64,000 nucleotides of DNA from an uncultured Bacteroidales bacterium (GTDB lineage: Bacteria; Bacteroidota; Bacteroidia; Bacteroidales; P3): positions 1 to 64,000 of the forward strand of contig ONBK01000007.1 in assembly GCA_900316055.1 (NCBI GenBank), read 5' to 3'. The notes beneath the pieces were generated by a model. The model made no database searches. It saw only the letters and a program-made list of their open reading frames with translations, and had not been told where the DNA came from. A program made the translations under genes and the position numbers. Of this stretch, positions 52,376-60,825 are shown one piece after another (position 1 is the stretch's first letter; the number at the start of each line of letters is the position of its first letter).

Positions 52376-53305
52376 ATGGAAAAAATAGCGACAATGATTA
52401 AGAAAGACAACGTTAAGCCACAGAATAAAACTCGTAAGACTGGCGATGCCCAAAAAACTAGTGAAACAAGAAAACCTAGTTTTACGAGGGATAGCAGAGA
52501 TACCAGTTATAGTAGGAAAACCAGAAGCACTCGCCCGTCAGGTAAAAAACCTGTAGGCCCGCAAAAACCGAAGGAGCCCCACCCCGAGGGGGCTATGCGG
52601 CTTAACAAGTATATCGCCCATGCCGGCATCTGCTCGCGCCGTGAGGCCGACGAACTCATTGCCGCCGGCAGTGTGAAGGTCAACGGCAAAGTGGTCACTG
52701 AGATGGGCTATCAAGTGCTTCCGGGCGACGAGGTCTCCTACGGTGGCGAGAAGCTCCGCAGTGAGAAACTCCGCTACTTTCTTCTCAACAAGCCCAAGGG
52801 TTTCATCACCACCACCGACGACCCGCAGGAGCGCCGCACGGTGATGATGCTTATGGACGGATGCTGCGCCGAACGCATCTATCCTGTTGGCCGCCTCGAC
52901 CGCGCCACCACAGGTCTGCTGCTCTTCACCAACGACGGCGAGCTGGCCAAGCGCCTCACACATCCTTCTACGCAGGTGTATAAAATTTACCAGGTGGAAC
53001 TCAATAAGCCTGTTACTAAGGAGGATATGAAGAAATTACTTGAAGGCATAGAGTTGGAGGATGGCCCTATGCATGTGGATGATATTCAGTATGCTGCCAA
53101 CGGTGGTACCATCGACAAGCGTGTTGTGGGTGTGGAGCTGCACAGCGGACGCAACCGCATCGTGCGACGCTTGTTTGAGGCCCTCGGCTATGAGGTCCAC
53201 AAACTCGACCGTGTCGTCTTCGCAGGCCTCACCAAGAAAGACCTCCCTCGCGGCCGCTGGCGTGAGCTGACAGATAAAGAGGTGGGCTTCCTCAAGATGA
53301 TATAA
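52376..53305 (+). CDS. rluB: Pseudouridine synthase, RluB/RsuA family
   Basis: This enzyme isomerises a uridine in ribosomal RNA to pseudouridine. Of 309 residues, the first about 70 are a basic, disordered Lys/Arg/Ser/Thr tail largely encoded by a 9-bp array. An S4 RNA-binding domain follows (AMRLNKYIAHAGICSRREADELIAAGSVKVNG, about 72-120) and then the catalytic domain with Asp175 in PVGRLDRATTGLLLFTNDG and the C-terminal GRNRIVRRLFEALGYEVHKLDRV. Basic N-terminal tails are common in Bacteroidota RluB. The exact site (2605 in 23S in E. coli RluB) is inferred. Confidence 0.92.
   Translation: MEKIATMIKKDNVKPQNKTRKTGDAQKTSETRKPSFTRDSRDTSYSRKTRSTRPSGKKPVGPQKPKEPHPEGAMRLNKYIAHAGICSRREADELIAAGSVKVNGKVVTEMGYQVLPGDEVSYGGEKLRSEKLRYFLLNKPKGFITTTDDPQERRTVMMLMDGCCAERIYPVGRLDRATTGLLLFTNDGELAKRLTHPSTQVYKIYQVELNKPVTKEDMKKLLEGIELEDGPMHVDDIQYAANGGTIDKRVVGVELHSGRNRIVRRLFEALGYEVHKLDRVVFAGLTKKDLPRGRWRELTDKEVGFLKMI
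52431..52533. repeat. 9-bp array (CTAGTGAAA type) with CTGGCGATG core in rluB
   Basis: CTCGTAAGA, CTGGCGATG, CCCAAAAAA, CTAGTGAAA, CAAGAAAAC, CTAGTTTTA, CGAGGGATA, GCAGAGATA, CCAGTTATA, GTAGGAAAA and CCAGAAGCA are in one 9-bp register and in frame, so each unit encodes three residues of the basic tail. Confidence 0.75.
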
Positions 53306-53315
53306 TTGGGGGAAT

Positions 53316-53834
53316 ATGAAAAGGACTGTATTGTTATCCATGACGGCGATTGTTCTGGTTGCTGTCGGGTGTAGCAGTTTAAGGTCAGGACATTTAGAGT
53401 TGCCCAAGCGTGCAGTGGGGCACATTGAGGCTTGTGGACAAAAAGATAATGTATTGTCAATTGTTTATGGAAAGTGCGACCATGAATGGTTATACCCTTA
53501 CATCTTTAATTTGCCAGAGAAATGCTGGACGGTTGTGACTTTTGATAGTGTGAAAATGGTCTATGATACCAAAGGAGAATGCTTGTATTCGTATGTTCTT
53601 AGATGGACAGATGACCTTGACACAAAGTATTTTTCTGACATTCCTAATGCCGATAAGATGATGAGGCATCTTTATGCAAAAAGCAAAGATATCCAGGTGG
53701 TTGGCGTTATAAGAGATACTGATGGGTGGATTATAGCTGCATACGAAACCCACGCGTCGTCACATTATGGTTATCCGCGATACTATTATTTTCGCCCCGA
53801 CGGCAGTTATCGCGGATGTAAGATAATTGCATAA
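53316..53834 (+). CDS. Lipoprotein of unknown function
   Basis: The 172-residue protein has a lipobox at VAVGCSS (Cys19). The mature part has three aromatic-rich segments (DHEWLYPYIFNLPEKCW, LYSYVLRWTDDLDTKYF, SHYGYPRYYYFRPDGSYRG). I recognise no family. It looks more AT-rich than the flanking genes. It follows rluB by 10 bp and its stop overlaps the DUF1905 start codon by one base. Confidence 0.65.
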   Translation: MKRTVLLSMTAIVLVAVGCSSLRSGHLELPKRAVGHIEACGQKDNVLSIVYGKCDHEWLYPYIFNLPEKCWTVVTFDSVKMVYDTKGECLYSYVLRWTDDLDTKYFSDIPNADKMMRHLYAKSKDIQVVGVIRDTDGWIIAAYETHASSHYGYPRYYYFRPDGSYRGCKIIA

Positions 53835-54109
53835 TGGCACATTGTTTTACTGCCACCATCTTTCAGAACGGCGACATGGACGCCGCCTATATTATGGTGC
53901 CCGTCGACATCCGCAAGGAATATGGCAAAGGCCGGATAAAAGTGAAGGCTACCTTTGACGGCGAGCCCTACAGCGGCAGCGTAGTTAATATGGGCGTGAA
54001 GGATGCCGACGGAAATGTCTGCTACATTATAGGTATCACCAAAGCCCTCCGCCAGAAGATTGGCAAGACCTTCGGCGACAGCGTGGAGGTGGAGATTACT
54101 CCCCGATAA
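53834..54109 (+). CDS. DUF1905 domain protein
   Basis: The 91-residue protein has a DUF1905 fold: FTATIFQNGDMDAAYIMVPVDIRKEYGKGRIKVKATFDGEPY and GVKDADGNVCYIIGITKALRQKIGKTFGDSVEVEI. The domain is widespread, often with a second half missing here, and its role is unknown. Its 3' end overlaps the convergent methyltransferase gene by 14 bp. Confidence 0.88.
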   Translation: MAHCFTATIFQNGDMDAAYIMVPVDIRKEYGKGRIKVKATFDGEPYSGSVVNMGVKDADGNVCYIIGITKALRQKIGKTFGDSVEVEITPR

Positions 54110-54809
54110 GGAATACAGTATTTCTTTTGTGTAGATCCACTTTGGTGCGCTCTTTCTGCCATTTGGCGGCGGTGAGTGAGCGGATGTACTGTGTTGGTAG
54201 CGTGAGGTCGCAGGCCACGCAGACCATTGTCTGAGGATTGAGTGTCGATGCTAACGATTCCAACATCTGGTTGTTGCGGTAGGGGGCTTCGATGAAGATT
54301 TGTGTTTGGTGTTCGCGGTGCACACGCTCTTCGAGATGACGGATGGCGGCGGCGCGTTTGCCCTTGTCGACAGGTAGATAGCCCACGAAAGCGAACGACT
54401 GTCCGTTGAAGCCGCTGGCCATCAGTGCCAGCATTAACGAGGAAGGACCCACAAGCGGAACTGCCTCGATTCCACGTCGTTGTGCTATCTTGGTGATCAT
54501 CGCTCCCGGGTCGGCCACACAAGGCAATCCGGCTTCACTCAGCAGCCCTATGTTCTCGCCCCGCTCGATGGCATCCAAATAACCGCCTATTTCCTCGTGA
54601 GTAGTATGCTCGTTAAGTTCCAGAAAAACAGTGTCGTCGATAGGGTAGGGGAATCCTGCTTTCTTCAGAAACCGCCGTGCTGTTCGGAGTTCTTCGACGA
54701 TGAAAGTGTGGCAGGTACCAAGGAGGCCGAGGTTGCCTTCTGGGAGACTTAGCGCAAGTTCGTCAGCGCCTATGGGTACGGGGAAAAGTATCAGTTTGCC
54801 TTTTGTCAT
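54096..54809 (-). CDS. SAM-dependent methyltransferase of the tetrapyrrole-methylase fold (RsmI-like)
   Basis: The 237-residue protein has the TP_methylase fold: N-terminal LILFPVPIG, then GLLSEAGLPCVADPGAMI (the cofactor-site GxSDAGxPxxxDPG of RsmI), VPLVGPSSLMLALMASGFNGQSFAFVGYLPVDKGKR and TQIFIEAPYRNNQML. It is shorter than RsmI (about 280) and resembles a second RsmI-like family in Bacteroidota, so the rRNA cytidine 2'-O-methylation of 16S C1402 is not certain. It is 4 bp after the patatin gene, same strand. Confidence 0.87.
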   Translation of the reverse strand: MTKGKLILFPVPIGADELALSLPEGNLGLLGTCHTFIVEELRTARRFLKKAGFPYPIDDTVFLELNEHTTHEEIGGYLDAIERGENIGLLSEAGLPCVADPGAMITKIAQRRGIEAVPLVGPSSLMLALMASGFNGQSFAFVGYLPVDKGKRAAAIRHLEERVHREHQTQIFIEAPYRNNQMLESLASTLNPQTMVCVACDLTLPTQYIRSLTAAKWQKERTKVDLHKRNTVFLIGE

Positions 54810-54813
54810 GGTG

Positions 54814-55659
54814 TTATTTGCTGATTTCTGATAGTGTTTTCGCTGTCATACGGCGTCCAATCTCTACCAGGCGCTCCGATTTGTCGAAATCCATACCGTC
54901 GTAGCGGTTCATCTGAATGTCTATTAATACATCTGGTGGACAGATGGTTTCCATGAGCAGCGAGTTTTGCCTAATCATCAGTGAGCTTGCACGCACCAAT
55001 AGAGAAAGGTAGTTCACCTTATTGCGTCTTGTAAACAATTTAGAACGACGGCGGTGGAAACGCTTTAGGGTTTGTTGTTGCCCCCAGTAATCGTGGCCAC
55101 TTACATCCACGGCCACTAAGAGGTCGCCCTCTCGTCGTTCTACGCGGTTCAGCGGCAGCGGGTTCATCACGCCTCCGTCTATCAGAATGCGGCCGCCCTG
55201 GTGCCGGGGGTCGAAGAGGGCTGGCAGCGAAATGGATGCACGTATGGCTTCCAGCAAACTCCCTTTGCGGAACACCACCTCTTCGCCACGTTCCCAGTCG
55301 GTAGAAATGGCGCAGAAGGGGATGGGCAACTCTTCGATTTTCACATCTGAGATGAGCTCCCGGAGAGTCTCTACAACCTTCTCTCCCTTCACAATGTGGT
55401 CTAAACTAAACGAGAAGTCGGCCAAACGCAACATCTTCCATTTGTCCACGTTCTTCATTATCTCTCGCAACTCACGAAGCTTGCCTGCGGCATATACGCC
55501 GCCCACCAGGGCTCCCATAGAGCAACCCGCTATTGATCTTATGTGGTAGCCGTGGGCCTCCAGCTCCTCTATGGCTCCGATATGCGCCAACCCTCGTGCG
55601 CCGCCACTCGAAAGCACCAGCGCCACTTCACGCCCTTGGTCCGTTAATTCCATTCCCAT
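54814..55659 (-). CDS. Patatin-like phospholipase
   Basis: The protein, about 281 residues from the ATG at 55659, is a lipid acyl hydrolase of the patatin family. Seen: the oxyanion segment LSSGGARGLAHIGAIEELE, nucleophile serine in AGCSMGALVGG (GxSxG), and the DGG/A motif in LIDGGVMNPLPLNRV carrying the catalytic Asp. No signal peptide, so probably cytoplasmic or peripheral. A longer frame to 55719 exists but starts inside the promoter -7 box, which argues for the ATG used here. Confidence 0.9.
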   Translation of the reverse strand: MGMELTDQGREVALVLSSGGARGLAHIGAIEELEAHGYHIRSIAGCSMGALVGGVYAAGKLRELREIMKNVDKWKMLRLADFSFSLDHIVKGEKVVETLRELISDVKIEELPIPFCAISTDWERGEEVVFRKGSLLEAIRASISLPALFDPRHQGGRILIDGGVMNPLPLNRVERREGDLLVAVDVSGHDYWGQQQTLKRFHRRRSKLFTRRNKVNYLSLLVRASSLMIRQNSLLMETICPPDVLIDIQMNRYDGMDFDKSERLVEIGRRMTAKTLSEISK

Positions 55660-55716
55660 GCTCTTTTTACTCTTAGTCAGAGGATTCAATATGTTTCCTC
55701 TTTTTCTTTCATTTTG

Positions 55717-55748
55717 CAAAAATACATATATTTTGTCGTCTTATGCAA
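55717..55748 (-). promoter_or_regulatory. Promoter of the patatin-methyltransferase pair
   Basis: On the minus strand TTG (55748-55746), 21 bases, then TATTTTTG (55724-55717) matches the Bacteroidota promoter form and starts about 60 bp before the start codon. Confidence 0.65.
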
Positions 55749-55802
55749 TAAAAAGATTTTTTTTCTGTTTTTTTGTAAATTTCAATATAAACACATAGGT
55801 AT

Positions 55803-56921
55803 ATGAAAAGAGTTGTCTGTTTTGCAATTGTTTTTCTCTCGTTGTCAGTACAGTCGTGCACTGCTCAACAGGGAGAGGTTCCAAAGGCATCAGAAAATGT
55901 GGTGTCTCGTTTGACACTTACCGACTTCACCGATGTGGCGGCCGCCACCATTGACGGTGTGGTACATATCAAGACCGAGATGACGCAACTGACACCTCTC
56001 TATCAGTCGTTCTTTGGTTTTATTATCCAGCAAGGTGTTCAACGTCAGGTGTATAATGCTTATGGTTCGGGTGTTATCATCACCTCTGACGGTTATATCC
56101 TCACCAACAACCATGTGGTGCAGGACGCCGAGCGCATCTATGTGACCTTCAACGATCGCCGTGAACTGCCCGCCCATCTGGTGGGTAACGATCCCGCAAC
56201 TGATTTGGCAGTGATTAAAGTGGAGGCTGAAGATTTAACCTATATCCCCTTCGGTAACAGTGACAAGGTGCGTGTTGGTGAGCCCGTGTTGGCTATCGGC
56301 AACCCATTCAATCTTACCTCCACGGTGACCTCCGGCATTATCAGCGCAAAGGCACGCAATATGCATATTATTGACAATCCCCGCACAAACGAAACTCCGT
56401 TAGAGTCTTTTTTACAGACAGATGCAGCTGTTAATTCAGGTAATAGTGGAGGTGCATTGGTGAACTCCCGTGCCGAACTTATCGGCATCGTGACGGCCAT
56501 TGCTTCGGGTAATACGGGCAATTATATTGGTTACTCTTTCGCTATCCCCAGCAATATTGCTGTCAAGGTGGCCTCTGATTTGACCCGTTACGGTTATGTG
56601 CAGCGAGGCTATTTAGGAGTGCAAGTAACTGAAGTTGATGCCAATGTGGCTCGTCAGACGGGTGCCCGTGACACCAAAGGCCTTTATGTGGCTAGTGTCG
56701 TGCGCGACTGTGCTGCCGAGCGGGCAGGCATCCGTCAGGGTGACGTCATTCTTCGCGTGGCCGGAAAGGAGGTGAATACCTTCGCCGAGATGATGGAAGA
56801 ACTCGGAATCTTTTCTCCTGGCGACGAGGTAGAGGTGGATTATGTACGTAATGGGAATACGAAGACTGTAAGATTGCAATTGCTTAATTCTAACGGAAAT
56901 ACGGATATTATTCGTAAGTGA
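55803..56921 (+). CDS. degQ: DegQ/HtrA-like trypsin-fold serine protease with one PDZ domain
   Basis: This envelope protease/chaperone has 372 residues. The signal sequence has a possible lipobox at VQSC (Cys20). The trypsin fold has His104 in ILTNNHVV, Asp134 in ATDLAVIKV and Ser215 in NSGNSGGAL, the full catalytic triad. A single PDZ domain covers about residues 275-360 (YLGVQVTEVDANVARQTGARDTKGLYV). Two-PDZ DegP forms are longer; this is the DegS/DegQ-like size. A cysteine tether would place it on a membrane. Its stop overlaps the next gene's GTG. Confidence 0.92.
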   Translation: MKRVVCFAIVFLSLSVQSCTAQQGEVPKASENVVSRLTLTDFTDVAAATIDGVVHIKTEMTQLTPLYQSFFGFIIQQGVQRQVYNAYGSGVIITSDGYILTNNHVVQDAERIYVTFNDRRELPAHLVGNDPATDLAVIKVEAEDLTYIPFGNSDKVRVGEPVLAIGNPFNLTSTVTSGIISAKARNMHIIDNPRTNETPLESFLQTDAAVNSGNSGGALVNSRAELIGIVTAIASGNTGNYIGYSFAIPSNIAVKVASDLTRYGYVQRGYLGVQVTEVDANVARQTGARDTKGLYVASVVRDCAAERAGIRQGDVILRVAGKEVNTFAEMMEELGIFSPGDEVEVDYVRNGNTKTVRLQLLNSNGNTDIIRK

Positions 56922-58312
56922 CACTTGAAGATAAATATGAAGAGATGACGACCGAACCTGTGAAGGGTTTGGTTTGTAAGATGGCGGTGCCGACCATCAT
57001 TGCGATGGTCACCACCGCCCTCTATAATGTCGTCGATGCCGCTTTCATTGGCAGGCTTAGCACCGAGGGTACTGCGGGTATCGGTATCTCGTTTGCCTAC
57101 ATGACCTTCATCCAGGCTCTTGGTTTCTATTTTGGACATGGAAGTGGTAATCATATTTCCAGAGCGTTAGGGGCCAAAGATGTGTCGTCGGCATCGGTGG
57201 TTGCTACCGTGGGATTTGTCACCCCGTTCCTACTGGGTTTAGTAGCGGCGTTGGTATGTTTGCCAAATCTCAGCTGGCTGAGTCGTCTGCTTGGAGCTCC
57301 AGAGGGTGTGGTGCCCTATGCCAATGAATATCTGTGCTATATCGTTGTGGCTACGCCCTTTATGATGTCTGCACTCACGCTCAACAATCAGCTCCGTCTA
57401 CAGGGAAATGCCCATTTCGGCATGGTGGGTATCGTCAGTGGCGCCATTCTCAATATTGCCCTCGACCCACTCTTCATCTTTACTTTTGGTATGGGCGTGA
57501 GCGGCGCTTCCTTGGCCACTGCCATCAGTCAACTCTTTGCATGGGGATTGCTTTTGTATGGTACATTTAAGCCTGAGAGTGTGCATATAAGTCTTCGTAA
57601 CTTTAAGCCTTCCTTTAATGTCTATTACGAAATCTTTCGAGGGGGATTACCCTCTCTTTTTCGTCAGGTCTTCAACTGTGCAGCCGCTGTCTCGCTCAAC
57701 TATTGTGCCGCCCTCTATGCTGCTCCCGGCCAGGAGGCCTCTGCTGTAGCCGCTTTCGCAGTGGTCACTCGCATTATGATGTTCGCCTTCAGTGTGGTGC
57801 TGGGTTTCTGTCAGGGATTCCAGCCTGTCTGTGGCTATAACTACGGGGCCAAACTCTATGGCCGTGTGCGTGAGTCGTGGCTTTTCGCCAGTAGCATGGG
57901 TACTGTCTTTTTGTTCGTTATCTCGGCCGTGGGTTTTCTCTTTGCACCACAGATTGTTGCCCTCTTCCGAGCGGAAGACCCGGTGCTGATAGAGATAGGT
58001 GCCGTCACCCTTCGATGGCAGTGTGCCGCCTTCCCGTTAGTAGCCCTCTTCACCGCCACAGGCATGCTCTTTCAGAACATCCGTATGACTGGACCAGCCA
58101 CACTGCTAAGTGTCTGTCGTAATGGTCTTTTCTTCCTTCCGGCGCTGCTCCTGCTGCCCATGTGGCTGGGGCTGGAGGGTGTTCAGATGGCCCAAAGTGT
58201 TGCCGACTTCCTCACCTTTGTCCTATCGGTACCCTATGCTATTTGGATCAATCGGAAATTGAAAAACAAGATGGGAACCGATGATAATATCCACACAACA
58301 ACTGAAGAATGA
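56918..58312 (+). CDS. MATE family efflux transporter
   Basis: The 464-residue inner-membrane exporter has 12 helices and would use a Na+ or H+ gradient to expel drugs or metabolites. Family phrases: AVPTIIAMVTTALYNVVDAAFIGRL, NNQLRLQGNAHFGMVGIVSGAILNIALDPLFIF, and FCQGFQPVCGYNYGAKLYGRV. I kept the GTG at 56918, which overlaps the protease stop, because the KYEEMTTEPVKGL stretch before the first helix is typical; an ATG at 56945 would remove nine residues. Substrate unknown. Confidence 0.92.
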   Translation: MTLEDKYEEMTTEPVKGLVCKMAVPTIIAMVTTALYNVVDAAFIGRLSTEGTAGIGISFAYMTFIQALGFYFGHGSGNHISRALGAKDVSSASVVATVGFVTPFLLGLVAALVCLPNLSWLSRLLGAPEGVVPYANEYLCYIVVATPFMMSALTLNNQLRLQGNAHFGMVGIVSGAILNIALDPLFIFTFGMGVSGASLATAISQLFAWGLLLYGTFKPESVHISLRNFKPSFNVYYEIFRGGLPSLFRQVFNCAAAVSLNYCAALYAAPGQEASAVAAFAVVTRIMMFAFSVVLGFCQGFQPVCGYNYGAKLYGRVRESWLFASSMGTVFLFVISAVGFLFAPQIVALFRAEDPVLIEIGAVTLRWQCAAFPLVALFTATGMLFQNIRMTGPATLLSVCRNGLFFLPALLLLPMWLGLEGVQMAQSVADFLTFVLSVPYAIWINRKLKNKMGTDDNIHTTTEE

Positions 58313-58356
58313 ATCTATTAGATGCCTCTTTGGTACAAACGAAAAATGATTTCACT

Positions 58357-58373
58357 TCACTCGACAAGAGTGA
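58357..58373. repeat. Short inverted repeat before sufB
   Basis: TCACTC and GAGTGA flank a 5-base loop, just upstream of the sufB promoter. It could be an operator, but it is small and no known motif matches. Confidence 0.3.
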
Positions 58374-58396
58374 CATTCCGGAAATGAACAAAAAAT

Positions 58397-58427
58397 TTTG
58401 CCAATTTGCTCAACTTTCGTAACTTTG
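58397..58427 (+). promoter_or_regulatory. Promoter of sufB and downstream genes
   Basis: TTTG at 58397-58400, 19 bases, then TAACTTTG at 58420-58427 is a full Bacteroidota-type promoter, 28 bp before the sufB start. Confidence 0.8.
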
Positions 58428-58455
58428 CATTTTTGATTTAGACATTGATTTTGTG

Positions 58456-59901
58456 ATGGAAGACAACGAAAAAGATATTATTCAGGAAGTTACCAACGAG
58501 GAATACAAATGGGGCTTCACCACCGATATTGACACCGAGACCATCCGCAAGGGTCTCGACGAGGAGGTTGTACGATTGATTTCGAAGAAAAAGAACGAAC
58601 CGGAGTGGCTGTTGGAGTTCCGCCTCGAGGCCTTCCACCGTTGGCAGAAGATGAAGGAGCCCGACTGGGCACATCTCGAATACGAAACGCCCAACTACCA
58701 GGATATCATCTATTTCGCTGCTCCAAAGCAAGAGAAGAAAAAAAGCATGGATGAGGTTGATCCGGAGCTTTTGGCCACCTTCGACAAGCTGGGTATCCCA
58801 CTCCGTGAGCGTGAAGCCCTCGCAGGTGTGGCCTACGATGCCATCATGGACTCCGTGAGTGTGAAGACTACCAGCCAGAAAGCCTTGGAGGAGAAAGGTA
58901 TCATCTTTATGCCCATCAGCGAGGCGGTACAGAAGCACCCCGACTTGGTTCGCAAGTATTTGGGAAGCGTGGTGCCGTCGGCTGACAACTTCTTTGCCGC
59001 CCTCAACAGCGCCGTCTTCTCCGATGGCTCCTTCTGCTATATTCCCAAGGGGGTGCGCTGTCCAATGGAACTCTCCAGCTATTTCAGAATCAACGCCAAG
59101 GGAACGGGTCAGTTTGAGCGCACGCTGATAGTGGCCGACGAGGGCGCCTATGTCTCCTATATGGAAGGTTGTACCGCTCCGCAACGCGATGAGAACCAGC
59201 TGCATGCCGCCATCGTGGAGATTGTCGTCATGAAGGACGCCGAGGTGAAATACAGCACCGTACAGAACTGGTACCCCGGCGATAAGGAGGGCAAGGGTGG
59301 CATCTACAATTTTGTTACCAAGCGTGGCATCTGCAAGGGCTCGCACTCGAAGCTCAGTTGGACGCAGGTGGAGACCGGCAGTGCCGTTACTTGGAAGTAC
59401 CCCAGCTGCATACTGCAAGGCGATGACAGCACTGCTGAGTTTTACTCCGTCGCTGTCACCAACAATTACCAGCAGGCCGATACCGGCACCAAGATGATTC
59501 ATGTGGGGAAGAATACCCGCTCGACCATTATGAGCAAGGGTATTTCGGCCGGCAAAAGCCACAACAGCTACCGCGGCCTTGTGCAGATAGGCAAGGGGGC
59601 CGACAACGCCCGCAACTACTCGCAGTGCGACAGCCTCCTATTGGGTGACCAATGCGGTGCCCATACATGGCCCTACATCAAGGCCGACAACCACACCGCC
59701 ATCCTCGAGCATGAGGCCACCACCTCGAAAATTTCTGAGGATCAGCTCTTCTACTGTCAGCAGCGTGGCATCAGCCCCGAGAGTGCCGTGGGCCTCATCG
59801 TCAATGGCTACGCTAAGGATGTGCTGAAAAAACTTCCCATGGAATTTGCTGTCGAAGCCCAAAAGTTACTCAGCATCAGCCTCGAAGGCAGCGTGGGATA
59901 A
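58456..59901 (+). CDS. sufB: Iron-sulfur cluster assembly scaffold SufB
   Basis: SufB is the scaffold of the SUF system, working with SufC and SufD to build [Fe-S] clusters. The 481-residue product has family phrases [45 protein letters not shown] and the C-terminal [21 protein letters not shown], and ends [10 protein letters not shown]; the metal-binding Cys/Glu residues are in YMEGCTAPQ and nearby. I chose the ATG at 58456 over a GTG 3 bp before. No sufC, sufD or sufS follows; the next gene is aguB. Confidence 0.95.
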   Translation: MEDNEKDIIQEVTNEEYKWGFTTDIDTETIRKGLDEEVVRLISKKKNEPEWLLEFRLEAFHRWQKMKEPDWAHLEYETPNYQDIIYFAAPKQEKKKSMDEVDPELLATFDKLGIPLREREALAGVAYDAIMDSVSVKTTSQKALEEKGIIFMPISEAVQKHPDLVRKYLGSVVPSADNFFAALNSAVFSDGSFCYIPKGVRCPMELSSYFRINAKGTGQFERTLIVADEGAYVSYMEGCTAPQRDENQLHAAIVEIVVMKDAEVKYSTVQNWYPGDKEGKGGIYNFVTKRGICKGSHSKLSWTQVETGSAVTWKYPSCILQGDDSTAEFYSVAVTNNYQQADTGTKMIHVGKNTRSTIMSKGISAGKSHNSYRGLVQIGKGADNARNYSQCDSLLLGDQCGAHTWPYIKADNHTAILEHEATTSKISEDQLFYCQQRGISPESAVGLIVNGYAKDVLKKLPMEFAVEAQKLLSISLEGSVG

Positions 59902-59910
59902 TGAATGAAA

Positions 59911-59946
59911 ACTATAGTGACTATAGTTACAATAGTCACTATAATA
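59911..59946. repeat. 9-bp tandem/inverted array before aguB
   Basis: ACTATAGTG, ACTATAGTT, ACAATAGTC and ACTATAATA are in 9-bp register; TATAGTGACTAT and its exact complement (59932-59943) form a 12-bp stem with a 7-base loop. It lies 10 bp before the aguB ATG. Confidence 0.85.
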
Positions 59947-59955
59947 TAAAGAGTT

Positions 59956-60825
59956 ATGAATAAAGTAAAAGTGGGTATTGCGCAGATGAGTTGCGTCGAG
60001 GATAAGGCGCAAAACATTGAGCGCTACACAGAAAAGGTGCGCGAGCTGGCCGCCGGCGGCGCACAGATTATCTGTCTGCAGGAACTCTTCGCCTCGCTCT
60101 ATTTCTGCGACGAGGAGCGTTATCAGAACTTCAAACTGGCAGAGCCTATTCCCGAGGGTCCTACCACGCAGCACTTCATGGCGCTGGCTAAGGAACTCGG
60201 CGTGGTGATTATCTGCTCGATGTTCGAGAAGCGTGCCGAAGGGCTCTATCACAACACCACTGCCGTCATCGACGCCGATGGCTCCTACCTTGGCATGTAC
60301 CGCAAGATGCACATCCCCGATGATCCGGGTTACTACGAGAAATTCTACTTCACCCCCGGCGACCTCGGCTATAAGGTGTTCAAAACCAAGTACGCTACCG
60401 TGGGTGTGCTCATCTGCTGGGACCAGTGGTACCCCGAAGCCAGCCGCATCACCGCCCTCAAGGGCGCCCAGATACTTTTCTATCCTACCGCTATTGGTTG
60501 GGACGTACGGCAGGACGAACACGACAACCGTGAGCAGTACGATGCCTGGCAGACCATCCAGCGCAGCCACGCTGTCGCCAACGGCGTCCCTGTAGTGAGC
60601 GTGAATCGCACCGGTAGGGAAGGGGGTATGCAGTTCTGGGGCGGCAGCTTCATCACCAACGCCTTTGGACGTGTGCTCTATCAAGCTCCTCATCTCGAAG
60701 AGACCATCCACATTGAGGAACTTGACCTTGACGAGACCGACCACTACCGCCGCCACTGGCCCTACCTCCGCGACCGCCGAATCGACAGCTACTCCGACAT
60801 AACCAAAAGATATATAGACGAATGA
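59956..60825 (+). CDS. aguB: N-carbamoylputrescine amidohydrolase
   Basis: This nitrilase-fold enzyme hydrolyses N-carbamoylputrescine to putrescine, CO2 and ammonia, the last step of the agmatine route. The 289-residue protein has the triad Glu43 (LQELFAS), Lys117 (YRKMHIPDD) and Cys154 (VLICWDQWYPE) with WGGSFITNAFGRVL near the end, as in AguB. Its last codons overlap the start of aguA by 4 bp. Confidence 0.95.
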   Translation: MNKVKVGIAQMSCVEDKAQNIERYTEKVRELAAGGAQIICLQELFASLYFCDEERYQNFKLAEPIPEGPTTQHFMALAKELGVVIICSMFEKRAEGLYHNTTAVIDADGSYLGMYRKMHIPDDPGYYEKFYFTPGDLGYKVFKTKYATVGVLICWDQWYPEASRITALKGAQILFYPTAIGWDVRQDEHDNREQYDAWQTIQRSHAVANGVPVVSVNRTGREGGMQFWGGSFITNAFGRVLYQAPHLEETIHIEELDLDETDHYRRHWPYLRDRRIDSYSDITKRYIDE

